From: Planctomycetota bacterium
Lineage (GTDB): Bacteria > Planctomycetota > Planctomycetia > Planctomycetales > Planctomycetaceae
Assembly (NCBI GenBank): GCA_003670925.1
Contig: QWQG01000129.1
Location: forward strand, 1 to 64,000
DNA: 64,000 nucleotides
Direction: 5' to 3'
Made by a program: the position numbers and the translations under genes. How positions within the stretch are numbered: the stretch's first letter is position 1; the number at the start of each line of letters is the position of its first letter. Below the pieces are notes generated by a model. That model was not told where the DNA came from and searched no databases. It was given only the letters and a program-made list of their open reading frames with translations. Of the stretch, positions 36,723 to 49,378 are shown in pieces.

Positions 36723-39700
36723 ATGACTTCTGATGTTCGCCGATTGCTGTGTAGCGCGCAAATTGCCGCGATTTTGCTGGTAGTGACCGCCTGTCCTGAT
36801 GCCCTAACTGCCGACGAAATCAACTACAACCGCGACGTGCGGCCCATTCTTTCGGATACCTGCTACAAGTGTCATGGTCCGGATGCGGCGGAACGGAAGG
36901 CGGGGCTGCGCTTGGATTCCCACGCCGGCGCTGTCGCCACACTGGAATCTGGCTCCATCGCAATTGTGCCCGGTCAGATCGATGATAGCCAACTGCTTGC
37001 GCGGATTCGCTCTCCTGATCATGATCTCATCATGCCGCCTGTGGCCAGCGGCAAAAAGTTGACGCCGGCGCAGATCGAAACGCTCACAAAATGGATTGAG
37101 CAAGGCGCTGAATACGAAGGCCATTGGTCATTCATTCGGCCTCAGCAAGCCGCTCTGCCAGCTGTCAGTGACGAAGCATGGAGCCGAAATCCCATTGATC
37201 GCTTTGTGATGGAGAAACTCGACATGGCGGGCTTAAAACCATCGGCGGAAGCCGATCGAGTTACCCTCATTCGTCGTGCTACGCTGGATCTTACTGGATT
37301 GCCGCCGACACCGGATGAAGTGCAAGCCTTCCTTGCGGATGTTGCTCCGAATGCCTACGAGACGGTCATTGATCGATTGCTCGCATCACCGCGCTTCGGC
37401 GAACAGATGACGCGATACTGGCTTGATCTGGTGCGCTACGGCGATTCACATGGTCTGCATCTTGACAACGAACGAGCCCTCTGGAAATATCGCGAATGGG
37501 TCATCAATGCCTTAAACGCCAACAAGCCATTCGATCAGTTTACGGTCGAACAACTGGCCGGCGATCTGCTGCCTAATTCTACGCTCGACCAGAAGATTGC
37601 CACGGGATTCAATCGCTGCAATGTTTCGACTAGCGAAGGCGGTTCGATTAACGAAGAGGTGCTGGTGCGTTACGCCGTCGATCGCACCGAAACTATGTCC
37701 ACGATCTTCATGGGCATGACCCTAGGTTGCGCTGTATGTCACGATCACAAGTTTGACCCAGTCACGCAGAAAGAATTTTACCAGCTCTTTGCATTCTACA
37801 ATGCCTCCGCCGATGCGGCGATGGATGGTAATGCGTTGGCACCGCCACCCACGATTAAAGCGCCCACTTCCGAACAGACCGCTATCATCGCGGATCTGGA
37901 TACGAAGATCGCCGCAGTGAAAGCCCAGATCACGTCGGCCCTCGCTTCCGTGGACTATGTGGATCTAGGTGCCGGAACTGTGCTTGCAACGTTGGAGCCT
38001 GCCGAGTTCATCTGGATCGAAGATGAAACTCCGGCAGGTGCTCAAGTGCAGGGCGACACGCCTTGGGAATTCGTCGCCGCTCCTGATCATCCGGTGCATT
38101 CAGGGATGAAATCGACGCGTCGCAAAGCGGACGCCATGAGTCAGCATTTCTTCACGGGTGCCACCTCCGGGCTGAAGATCGGCGCAGACGACAAATTGTT
38201 TGCCTACTGCTGGCTCGATCCGACGAATCCCCCAAAAACCGTCATGCTGCAGTTCAACGACGGTAACTGGAATCATCGCGCGTTCTGGGGCGAAGACACG
38301 ATTGCATTTGGGGCCGGTGATCTTCCCGAGCATCGCTTGATGGGGCCGTTGCCTCCGACCGGGCAGTGGGTTCGCCTCGAAGTCGATGCGGCCCATGTCG
38401 GGCTGGCTGCGGGAGCGGAACTCAACGGTTGGGCTTTTACGCAGTTTGGTGGAACCGTCTATTGGGATCACGCGGGAAGTTTCACGAAGACTCCCCAAGG
38501 CAGTCAGGCGTTCGAATCGCAACTTGCTTGGGAAGCCGCCGACCGTGCGCTTGAAAAATCCACTGCACCTCAGCCAGTGCGTGATGCGATTAAGTTAGAT
38601 GCTGACAAACGCACACCAGATCAGGCAAAACTCATTCGAGACCACTTCGTCCAGTTCGTTCACCCCAAAACACGCACGGTGTTTGAGCCATTCCAGCAGC
38701 AAGTGGACGGCATGACCAAGCAGCGCAATGAGACCGATGCGGCGATTGCCATCACCATGATTATGGAAGATCTCGCACAGCCCCGCGACACGTTTGTGCT
38801 CAAACGCGGTGAATACGACAAACCGGGAGAAAAGGTTGAAGCAAACGTGCCGGCAATGTTTCCCCCCTTGCCTGAGGGTGCCCCCAAAAATCGACTGGGC
38901 CTCGCAAAGTGGCTGGTCGATCCATCGCATCCGCTCACCGCTCGTGTCGCCGTAAATCGTTATTGGCAGCAGTATTTTGGCGTGGGAATTGTCAAGACGG
39001 CCGAAGATTTTGGAATGCAGGGCCAGTGGCCCACAAATCCAAAACTGCTCGACTGGCTGGCAGTAGAATTTGTCGAAAGCGGCTGGGACATCAAGGCCTT
39101 TCAAAAGTTGATCGTGATGTCGAGCACGTATCGTCAGGTATCATCCGTCTCGCCTGAATTGTTATCCGTCGATCCTGAAAATGCCCTGCTGGCCCGCGGT
39201 GCGCGGTTCCGTCTGGATGCCGAAGTCGTCCGCGACAGTGCGTTGGCGATGAGTGGTTTGCTGGCAGAAGCCTACGGTGGGAAAAGTGTGCGAACCTATC
39301 AGCCGGATGGCATTTGGGAATCCGTGGCGTTCGTCGGCAGCACGACTCAGAATTATAAACGCGACGACGGTGCTGCGCTTTACCGACGTAGTCTGTATAC
39401 ATTCTGGAAACGTACGGCACCGCCACCCTCCTTGATGGCTTTCGACGCGCCGTCGCGAGAAACCTGCGTCGCACGCCGAGCCCGCACCAACACACCTTTG
39501 CAGGCGCTCGTGTTAATGAACGATACCCAATACGTCGAAGCATCGCGTCATCTGGCAGCGCGGATGATGACCGAAGGCGGCGATTCGGCAGCCAAACAAC
39601 TCACGTTCGGCTTTCAGTTGTGTACCGCCCGCATCCCTGCTGAACACGAAATGCAGGTACTCATTCGAGTCCACGCTGCACAGGTCGCGCACTACCAAGC

Positions 39701-39839
39701 AAATCCTGCTGAAGCCGAAAAACTCCTTGTCATCGGTGCGTCGCCGCGGATTGCTGAGCTTGACCCGCCCAGCTACGCCGCCATGACCATGATGGCAAAC
39801 CTGATTCTAAATCTGGATGAGACGATTACGAAAGAATGA
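36723..39839 (+). CDS. PSCyt1/DUF1549/DUF1553 protein (planctomycete cytochrome type)
   Basis: NYNRDVRPILSDTCYKCHGPDAAERKAGLRLD, CAVCHDHKFDP, C-terminal RRSLYTFWKRTAPPPSLMAFDAPSRETCVARRARTNTPLQALVLMND. ORF track begins at 36468, but the signal-peptide Met at 36723 avoids overlap with the divergent GTPase gene. Confidence 0.93.
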   Translation: MTSDVRRLLCSAQIAAILLVVTACPDALTADEINYNRDVRPILSDTCYKCHGPDAAERKAGLRLDSHAGAVATLESGSIAIVPGQIDDSQLLARIRSPDHDLIMPPVASGKKLTPAQIETLTKWIEQGAEYEGHWSFIRPQQAALPAVSDEAWSRNPIDRFVMEKLDMAGLKPSAEADRVTLIRRATLDLTGLPPTPDEVQAFLADVAPNAYETVIDRLLASPRFGEQMTRYWLDLVRYGDSHGLHLDNERALWKYREWVINALNANKPFDQFTVEQLAGDLLPNSTLDQKIATGFNRCNVSTSEGGSINEEVLVRYAVDRTETMSTIFMGMTLGCAVCHDHKFDPVTQKEFYQLFAFYNASADAAMDGNALAPPPTIKAPTSEQTAIIADLDTKIAAVKAQITSALASVDYVDLGAGTVLATLEPAEFIWIEDETPAGAQVQGDTPWEFVAAPDHPVHSGMKSTRRKADAMSQHFFTGATSGLKIGADDKLFAYCWLDPTNPPKTVMLQFNDGNWNHRAFWGEDTIAFGAGDLPEHRLMGPLPPTGQWVRLEVDAAHVGLAAGAELNGWAFTQFGGTVYWDHAGSFTKTPQGSQAFESQLAWEAADRALEKSTAPQPVRDAIKLDADKRTPDQAKLIRDHFVQFVHPKTRTVFEPFQQQVDGMTKQRNETDAAIAITMIMEDLAQPRDTFVLKRGEYDKPGEKVEANVPAMFPPLPEGAPKNRLGLAKWLVDPSHPLTARVAVNRYWQQYFGVGIVKTAEDFGMQGQWPTNPKLLDWLAVEFVESGWDIKAFQKLIVMSSTYRQVSSVSPELLSVDPENALLARGARFRLDAEVVRDSALAMSGLLAEAYGGKSVRTYQPDGIWESVAFVGSTTQNYKRDDGAALYRRSLYTFWKRTAPPPSLMAFDAPSRETCVARRARTNTPLQALVLMNDTQYVEASRHLAARMMTEGGDSAAKQLTFGFQLCTARIPAEHEMQVLIRVHAAQVAHYQANPAEAEKLLVIGASPRIAELDPPSYAAMTMMANLILNLDETITKE

Positions 39840-40096
39840 TCTCTGTTGCCATTCAGCCACATCTTAGACGCCTTCCGTCTTGATTCAGGCGGAAGAGTGC
39901 AGTTCGATCTGCCGCGATGAAAATCGCTTACTAATCACTCCTAGCATCACTGAAAAGCTCTTGTTGTTGAAGCCTTGAGGCTTGGAAAACCACGTCTTCT
40001 CCCCGGCAGATGAAACTCTGCGTTTGGTAACACATGGTAATTTTCAGGGCGTCAAGACATCTGATCTTTGGGTTCCCGCCGCTTCGCAGACCGCAC

Positions 40097-41251
40097 CTAC
40101 CAATGCTCAACCGGGCCGTTGGGTGTCTTGACCAGCGCTGTCGGTACGGAACACTTTCGTTCGCCGTGGCGGACGCGGATGTGGTTGAGGATCGCATCGA
40201 ATTCTGCGAACGATTCGAATCGTCGCAGGCGGTCTTCTAGGTCTTCCGGAATTCCCAAGCGTGAGCCGTACCAAGCGGCAAACTTGCGAAACATCAGGCA
40301 CGCAAAGTCGTCATACTGTTGAGCCATCAGTGAAAAGTGATTGGACAAAAATCCAAGCTGCTCATCAACGGTCGGTTCATACGCTCCCTGTTCGCCATTT
40401 GCTCGGCTTTGAATTCGGCGAAAGATCCAAGGATCCAGCATCGCTCCACGCCCGATCGCAACTGCCGCGCAGCCGGTTTCACGCATCATGGAAAAAGCCT
40501 CGTCCGGCGTTCGCACGTCCCCGTTGGCAATAATCGGCATCGAACGCACGGCGGCGACGGTCTGTCGAATTCCCTCCCGATTCACCGTTCCGTGAAAGCC
40601 CTGCGACCGTGTCCGCCCATGGACGGTCACCGCCGCCACTCCGATTTCTTCAAGCGCGACAGCAAGTTCCGGGGCCGTGATCATGCTAGCATCCCAGCCG
40701 AGCCGCATTTTGACAGTTACCGGAAGTTTGACAGCATCGATCACGCGTGAAACCATGTTGACGGCTCCTTCGACGTTGCACATCAAACGCGCCCCGCCGC
40801 CCGAACTGTTCACCTTCGCCATGGGACATCCCATGTTGATGTCAATTGCTTCGTAGCCATGGTCCTGCAGCCAGATGGCCGCCTTCACCAGATGGCTTGT
40901 TTCACCGCTGAAAATCTGAACTGACAACGGTCGATCGTCCGCGCATGTTTCCACAAGATCCAAGGATTTACGTCGTTCCGACCATAACATGGAGGCCAGC
41001 ACGAGATCCGTCGTTGCCAGTCCCAGTCCGCCTATTCCCCGCAGTACTAAGCGAAACGCCAAATGCGTATAGCCCGCTAGTGGAGCGAGAAAAAACCGCG
41101 TCGGCAAGGTGCGCCCACCGATCACTATCGGTTCGCCAACCAATGTCTTGCCGCTTGACGCAGCGTCAGCGATCGGGCACACCACCGCCGGTAAGCCACG
41201 ATCAGGCATTTGGCTTGCCACATCCCGATTGAGGTGCGTCTCTTGAGACAC
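40097..41251 (-). CDS. dus: tRNA dihydrouridine synthase
   Basis: FFLAPLAGYTHLAFR, INMGCPMAKVNSSGGGARLM, VTVHGRTRSQGF, IIANGDVRTPDEA. Confidence 0.92.
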   Translation of the reverse strand: MSQETHLNRDVASQMPDRGLPAVVCPIADAASSGKTLVGEPIVIGGRTLPTRFFLAPLAGYTHLAFRLVLRGIGGLGLATTDLVLASMLWSERRKSLDLVETCADDRPLSVQIFSGETSHLVKAAIWLQDHGYEAIDINMGCPMAKVNSSGGGARLMCNVEGAVNMVSRVIDAVKLPVTVKMRLGWDASMITAPELAVALEEIGVAAVTVHGRTRSQGFHGTVNREGIRQTVAAVRSMPIIANGDVRTPDEAFSMMRETGCAAVAIGRGAMLDPWIFRRIQSRANGEQGAYEPTVDEQLGFLSNHFSLMAQQYDDFACLMFRKFAAWYGSRLGIPEDLEDRLRRFESFAEFDAILNHIRVRHGERKCSVPTALVKTPNGPVEHW

Positions 41252-41254
41252 GAC

Positions 41255-41935
41255 TTAAGCCTTCGTTTCGTGGACAGGCAATTGCCACCCGAGGGCCTGC
41301 ATTGCGTCGATCACTTCCAGCAACGGAAGGCCAATGATATTTGTCAGGCTTCCCGTAAACTGCGAAACAAACGCCGCCGCATTGGCCTGGATCGCATATC
41401 CTCCGGCCTTGCCTACGGATTCATTCGTAGAAAGATACCATTCGATCAGTGCGTCGGACACGTCACAAAACGTCACGCAAGATTTGACAATGAACTCACG
41501 CACGTCATTTCCCTTTGCTACATTGACGCCCGTCCAGACCTCGTGCGTTCTTCCCGCCAGCCAGTGACGCATCCAGTGGCGAACCTCCGCCTGCCATTTC
41601 GCCGGTTCAGGTTGCCCCAGAACTCGTTTGCGTTGTGCATCATCTTTTGCGATGACAACCGTATCGGCGACGACAATGAATGGCGCAGTCGGCATCCCCG
41701 CGTCCGTCAATTTTCTTGACGTCAATACTTGACGACTGACATCGTGATATTTTTCGCGCACGATCTGCAGTAAGCGGTGTTCGAAGCCTGCATCGTCATC
41801 TACGTCGTAAAAATCGGCTTCTGCCGATGACAGCGGGGGCATGATCTGCAACCCGTCTGTGCCCACGATCGAGGCCAACAATTCGCGACGTTGGGGTGAT
41901 CGAGAACCAAGTACGACAGCTTTGGCAACACTCAT
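41255..41935 (-). CDS. maf: Maf-family nucleotide pyrophosphatase
   Basis: VVLGSRSPQRRELLASI, VVADTVV, GGYAIQANAAAFVSQFTGSLTNIIGLPL. Start moved to the Met at 41935. Confidence 0.9.
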   Translation of the reverse strand: MSVAKAVVLGSRSPQRRELLASIVGTDGLQIMPPLSSAEADFYDVDDDAGFEHRLLQIVREKYHDVSRQVLTSRKLTDAGMPTAPFIVVADTVVIAKDDAQRKRVLGQPEPAKWQAEVRHWMRHWLAGRTHEVWTGVNVAKGNDVREFIVKSCVTFCDVSDALIEWYLSTNESVGKAGGYAIQANAAAFVSQFTGSLTNIIGLPLLEVIDAMQALGWQLPVHETKA

Positions 41936-42121
41936 TTTCACGACAAGTCTCTTTAAAATCACCAACTGCAACACAGCGATTCGCTGCGTCCACTTTCATT
42001 TTCTCATGACGAATCGTATTGTGCGAGCGCGGAAAAGGAAAATCATCCGCATTGTTGCAGCGTACGTCGTCAACGACGCACGAAGCCGATCGGCCCTGAA
42101 TTTTATGGAGAATTCGCATTC

Positions 42122-43771
42122 ATGTCCGACATTTCAGAACTCTTTATGCGTTGTGTAGAAATGCAGAAGGCCGGCGAACACGCGATCGCGGCGCAGGGAT
42201 ACGCTGCGATTCTGCGCGCCGACCCAACACATGCCGATGCTTGGCATTTGTCCGGCTTGCTGGCACATCAGTTAGGCCGATCAAGTGATGGCATTGACTA
42301 CATTTGCCGCGCGATTGAACTGGACTCGACGAATGCGGAGTACTGGTCTAATCTCGCGGCCATCCAAATGGCCCTAGGACAAGGGCTGTCTGCCTTGGTG
42401 GCTGTGGATCAGGCGATTGCGACTAACGGAGCTTTGTCGGCCACGCATTTCCAAAAGGGACGCGTGCATTCCAAACGTGGGCAGTCAGAGCAGGCGATGG
42501 TGGCGCTGAAGAAGGCGCGAGCAGGCGGGTTCGACCCGGCTTTAGTTGCCTTGGAAATTGGAACGGTGCTGCAGTCCATCGGGGATCTTGCCGGCTGCGT
42601 AAATTCGTTGGAAGAAAGCCTCCAATTGAATGCCGATCAGCCATCAGCTTGGCTGTTGTTGTCGCGTCTCGTGACGGCCTCCCAGTATCGATTCTCGGCG
42701 GCTCAATTGCCGATAATGTATCGTCTGTTTGAACAGACTCAAAGCGCAAAAGACCGGGCGAGGATGGCCTTTTCACTCGCCGCGCACTTTGACCATGTGG
42801 GCGAATATGCCAAAGCTTTCGAGCACTGGACGACGGGCAACGAGTGCTCACGCCAATTTCGAAGCGTGCAAGGGCAGACTTACGATCCAGCAACAAGAAC
42901 GCGGGTGGTCGATGATTTGATCGACGTGTTCAGCAGTCGGTTCCTGCAGTCATTGCAGCCAATCCTTTACTCCCCACGACCGATTATTGTCGTGGGCATG
43001 CCACGCTCAGGAACTTCGCTGATTGAGCAGATGCTGGCGAGTCATCCAGAAGTAGCCGCTGGCGGAGAATTGTCGTTCTGGCCTGTGGCCTTCGAAAGGC
43101 AATTTGGGCCGCCGGAAACGCGTTCGAAACTCGCGACTCTCACGTCGGAATGGCGAAAATCCACAGCCAACAATTACGCCGCCGTACTCAACGAGATCTC
43201 TCCCCAGATGCGACGCGTTGTCGATAAGTTGCCGAGTAATTACTTAAGCCTCGGGCTGATCGCCAGTGCATTCCCGAATGCGACGATCATTCACTGCTGC
43301 CGTGATCCCCGCGATATTTGCTTGTCCTGTTACGGGCAACTCTTTGATGACGCTCAGTTGCAGCTTTCAACGAGTAAACTGTCGTGGCTCGCGCAGCAAT
43401 ATCATGACTATGCTCGACTCATGCAGCATTGGCACAGAGTGCTGCCGGGACGAATCACCGACGTTTACTACGAACGCCTCGTCCAGAATCCGGAGGTGCA
43501 GTTGCGGAGACTTCTGAAAACATGCAAACTGCCATGGTCTGCCAACTGCCTCAGCTTTCATCGCAAGCAACGTACCGTTCAGACAGCCAGCGCCGTCCAA
43601 GTACGACAACCACTGTATCAGTCTTCCCGAGGTCGCTGGACAAAGTATGAGACACAATTGCAGCCGCTGAGTGACTTGCTGAAAAATTGGATCGCAGACT
43701 ATGGTGCAGTGAGCGACCTAGAAATTCTAGATGATCCAATGAACAGAGACTCAACGCAAAAGATCGCATAG
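42122..43771 (+). CDS. TPR-repeat sulfotransferase
   Basis: N-terminal TPRs; PAPS-binding VVGMPRSGTSLIEQMLASHPEVAAGGEL and IHCCRDPRDICLSCY. Confidence 0.88.
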   Translation: MSDISELFMRCVEMQKAGEHAIAAQGYAAILRADPTHADAWHLSGLLAHQLGRSSDGIDYICRAIELDSTNAEYWSNLAAIQMALGQGLSALVAVDQAIATNGALSATHFQKGRVHSKRGQSEQAMVALKKARAGGFDPALVALEIGTVLQSIGDLAGCVNSLEESLQLNADQPSAWLLLSRLVTASQYRFSAAQLPIMYRLFEQTQSAKDRARMAFSLAAHFDHVGEYAKAFEHWTTGNECSRQFRSVQGQTYDPATRTRVVDDLIDVFSSRFLQSLQPILYSPRPIIVVGMPRSGTSLIEQMLASHPEVAAGGELSFWPVAFERQFGPPETRSKLATLTSEWRKSTANNYAAVLNEISPQMRRVVDKLPSNYLSLGLIASAFPNATIIHCCRDPRDICLSCYGQLFDDAQLQLSTSKLSWLAQQYHDYARLMQHWHRVLPGRITDVYYERLVQNPEVQLRRLLKTCKLPWSANCLSFHRKQRTVQTASAVQVRQPLYQSSRGRWTKYETQLQPLSDLLKNWIADYGAVSDLEILDDPMNRDSTQKIA

Positions 43772-43929
43772 AGTTTTCCGCTGAAATAATCCGGAGCGAT
43801 GATGCTTTGCCCCGCGCGACGCGACAAACACGGCAAGCCCGAAGACCCATCGGAATTTGAACTGAACCACATTTGCAGAGACAGCGTCAGCAAGGTTGCC
43901 CCCGTATTTAAGTTCGTGAGCGAACCCGC

Positions 43930-44245
43930 CTAAGCATCGTCACTTTCGACGATTGCGGCAACATACTTAACCAGCTCTTCAACGTTTAGACGCAACGGAA
44001 AAGCGCGCGCGGCAATCGACCTGACCCTGCCTTTCGAATCTGCAAGCACATGTCCCCACAGCGGTCCGTCCACAGCGGTCCGTCCACAGAAAGCATGTCG
44101 TACATGGAAGCTATTTCATGGTCTGCGGCGATAATTATCGTGAAACCTATGGGCTTTGCTCCAATCTCGGCACTCAAGCGATTCACCCACCTCAGAATCT
44201 CAAACTCATCGTCACGGCAGATGACGGCTCGCCAACTGGAACTGA
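43930..44245 (-). pseudogene. Truncated, frameshifted peroxiredoxin (AhpC/TSA)-like remnant
   Basis: Removing one copy of a 14-bp tandem duplication restores ...AKPIGFTIIIAADHEIASMYDMLSVDGPLWGHVLADSKGRVRSIAARAFPLRLNVEELVKYVAAIVESDDA-stop. Confidence 0.6.
44057..44089. repeat. 14-bp tandem duplication (CACAGCGGTCCGTC x2 plus partial)
   Basis: Direct reading: CACAGCGGTCCGTC CACAGCGGTCCGTC CACAG. Confidence 0.95.
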
Positions 44246-44252
44246 CGAGCCT

Positions 44253-46505
<2,253 letters not shown>

Positions 46506-47161
46506 TTATACAGCGACTAGGAGTGCTTGAAAAGAGTCTCAGAGATTGTTATCCGAAAAGGACAACTGAATCGTGTGATCGCATTTGCACGAGTTGGCGA
46601 TCGGTTTGGCATCTTTACTTTCTACGCCGTGTTGGGCAGAGTCGTAACGATCAGTTCTTAGTGAATGCGATTCGACGGCCACCGGCATTCTACGATGCTT
46701 GTGGAATTCCTGTTGTTGAAAGCTGGCGAACAGAAACAGGGGGCTGACTTCAATCACACGATTTTCAAGGCGAAGATATCCATGGGAATTCAAACTGAGA
46801 ATTCCGTTTGCCTAGACCGACATGCTGCCAACCTATCTGAAGGTTTTGAAAGCACGCGCGGCGCAAGCTCTCAACATTCTGGACCGGTTTGATATCATCC
46901 TGAAATTCAGCGAAACGATCGACATCGGCCGGGACAAGGGCCGGCAAGTTTCTGCGTGAGGCGTGCGTGCGAATCGTTCTCAGATCGAGCTGACGAGGCA
47001 AAAATCAAGGATCAAATAAGTTTCATCGCCAAAACATCTGTCTAGGTGGCACGCCGAACTTGACTGTCGAGCCTCGCAGGCGAAATCTGCATCGCCTTCC
47101 GTTACACTCTCCTGTCGTCTATGGAATATTTCTTTGACCGAAAAATTGATTACGCCCTGAT

Positions 47162-49207
47162 ATGACTCGAATTCAGCAACTGGATGCTCACGTTGTCAAC
47201 CGCATTGCCGCCGGCGAAGTGATTGAACGTCCGGCCAGCGTGGTGAAAGAACTGTTGGAAAACAGCGTCGATGCGCTTTCCACGCGCATTGAAGTCGACA
47301 TTGTCAACGGCGGCATGGATCTGATTCGCATTTCCGACAACGGCGAAGGCATTCATCCAGACGACATTCTGCTGGCGGTGACCAGTCATGCGACCAGCAA
47401 AATTCGCTCGGATGCTGATCTGGATCATGTGAGCACATTGGGGTTTCGCGGCGAAGCATTGGCGTCAATCGCCTCGGTCGCAAAGTTCCGGATTCGCACG
47501 CGTCCGGAAGAATGTCCGGTTGGCCGCGAACTGGACAGTCACGGTGGTCAGATCGTCATCAACCGCGATTGCGGATGTTCGTCCGGAACTGTAATGGAAG
47601 TCCACAATCTTTTCTTCAACACGCCGGCTCGCCGCCGTTTCCTCAAGAAATCAACGACCGAATTTGGACATATCGCCGAGCATTTTTCACGCATTGCTCT
47701 CGCTAATCCACGTCTCCACCTCGTGTTGCGGCACAATGAAAAACTTGTGTACGAATTGCCGGCCGCTGCCGAGCCATTGGAACGTATTCGCCGCTTCTTT
47801 GGGAGTGATGTGGCCGATCATCTGATTGCTGTTTCATCGGAGGCGGACCTGCCCGCTGGCGGAAAAATTCGCGTGTGGGGTTACGTTGGTTCCCCTTCGC
47901 TGAGTCGATCCACGCGGAAGGACCAGTTTCTGTTTTTGAACGGCCGCTGGATTCAGGATCGGAGCCTCCAACATGCGCTGGCGGAAGCCTATCGCGGCCT
48001 GTTGATGGTCGGTCGCCATCCCGTCAGCTTTCTATTTCTTGAACTTCCGCCAGCGTTGGTCGATGTCAACGTGCATCCGACCAAGAGTGAAGTCCGTTTT
48101 CAGGACAGTCAGCTTCTGTATCGTCAGCTGCTGAAGACTTTACGCGACAAATTTCTGACGCTCGAATTTCGCTCAAATATCGAAGTGTCAGGTGCAGGTC
48201 GTCCGCATGAGTTGCGCTTTGACCGCCCTGCAACTGCCATGCAGCCCCAAAAAGAGCTCGATCTTTGGGCCGCGCACGCGACTGTAAGTCATCCACCTCG
48301 GATCGGTGAGTTTGCGCGATCGTCATCCAACGATCGTGCTGTCTTTACAAATCCCGATGTGCTTGCCGCATTGGCTGTTCAGCCGCATCAGCGACGTGGC
48401 ACCTTTGATTCTGCGGCCGACTCCGCGAACCCTGCCGTCGCGGACTTCAGCGAGCCGACGAGCGGCAGAACGTCAGACCTCCGAGATGGTTCCGCATCGC
48501 CTACCGAATCAACAAGCACGCCGGTCAGTGGCGTGGCGGCAGAACCGGACGCTGTGACTCCGCCGATGCATCACATGTCGCCCGATGTCGATGTCGCGCA
48601 GGCGCTGCACGGCGCTGCACGGCCCAGCACCGACGAATTCCGGGCCTTCCAGATTCACGATTGCTACCTTGTCGTGGCCAGCGAAGCCGGTCTAGAAGTC
48701 ATCGACCAGCACGCCTTGCACGAAAGAATTCTCTATGAACATCTCCGGAAACGAATCCTGTCGGGCGGCGTGGAACGTCAACGCCTGTTGATTCCGGAGA
48801 CGCTTGAATGTTCCGCGACCGAATGTGTTGCCTTGCTGGAATCACTGGATGTACTCAAAGAGATCGGCTTTGAACTTCAGGAATTTGGCGGCACGACGAT
48901 TTTACTGATGGCGCATCCCACGCTAATTCCACGCGGCAATCTGATCCGCATTGTCAAGGACTTTGCGGAGCAACTGATTCAGAACGACGGCAAAATGAAC
49001 CGTCGCGATCTGCTCGATCACATGCTGCACACGATGTCTTGCCGCGCCGCCATTAAGTCCGGCCAGCGGTTAACGCTGGAAGAAATGCAGGAGCTTTTGC
49101 GGCAAAGGCACCTTGTCGATGACGCGCATCATTGCCCTCACGGTCGCCCTACGGCCCTCACACTCAGTCGCGGGACGCTGGATCAGCAATTCGGACGGCT
49201 CGGCTGA
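47162..49207 (+). CDS. mutL: DNA mismatch repair protein MutL
   Basis: IQQLDAHVVNRIAAGEVIERPASVVKELLENS...GFRGEALASI; endonuclease motif DQHALHERILYE and CPHGRPTA. Confidence 0.97.
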   Translation: MTRIQQLDAHVVNRIAAGEVIERPASVVKELLENSVDALSTRIEVDIVNGGMDLIRISDNGEGIHPDDILLAVTSHATSKIRSDADLDHVSTLGFRGEALASIASVAKFRIRTRPEECPVGRELDSHGGQIVINRDCGCSSGTVMEVHNLFFNTPARRRFLKKSTTEFGHIAEHFSRIALANPRLHLVLRHNEKLVYELPAAAEPLERIRRFFGSDVADHLIAVSSEADLPAGGKIRVWGYVGSPSLSRSTRKDQFLFLNGRWIQDRSLQHALAEAYRGLLMVGRHPVSFLFLELPPALVDVNVHPTKSEVRFQDSQLLYRQLLKTLRDKFLTLEFRSNIEVSGAGRPHELRFDRPATAMQPQKELDLWAAHATVSHPPRIGEFARSSSNDRAVFTNPDVLAALAVQPHQRRGTFDSAADSANPAVADFSEPTSGRTSDLRDGSASPTESTSTPVSGVAAEPDAVTPPMHHMSPDVDVAQALHGAARPSTDEFRAFQIHDCYLVVASEAGLEVIDQHALHERILYEHLRKRILSGGVERQRLLIPETLECSATECVALLESLDVLKEIGFELQEFGGTTILLMAHPTLIPRGNLIRIVKDFAEQLIQNDGKMNRRDLLDHMLHTMSCRAAIKSGQRLTLEEMQELLRQRHLVDDAHHCPHGRPTALTLSRGTLDQQFGRLG

Positions 49208-49378
49208 ATTGCAGTGATCAAGTTTACACCAAAATCTTCCCCTGCAGATCCTGCCATGGATGCATTCCGCGAATCTCAAATTTCTTGTGACCGTTTTGGG
49301 GGGAACACGAACAGGGGGGAGGCATGACGAGGTGACCACGTTTATTGATTCTTGATGAAGTAACACAAAGCCGCGTGG

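Noticed and set aside
48602-48623. 10-bp tandem repeat (GCGCTGCACG x2) in mutL
   Set aside because: Short repeat in or near the variable linker between domains; total ORF remains intact. Not enough to claim phase variation.
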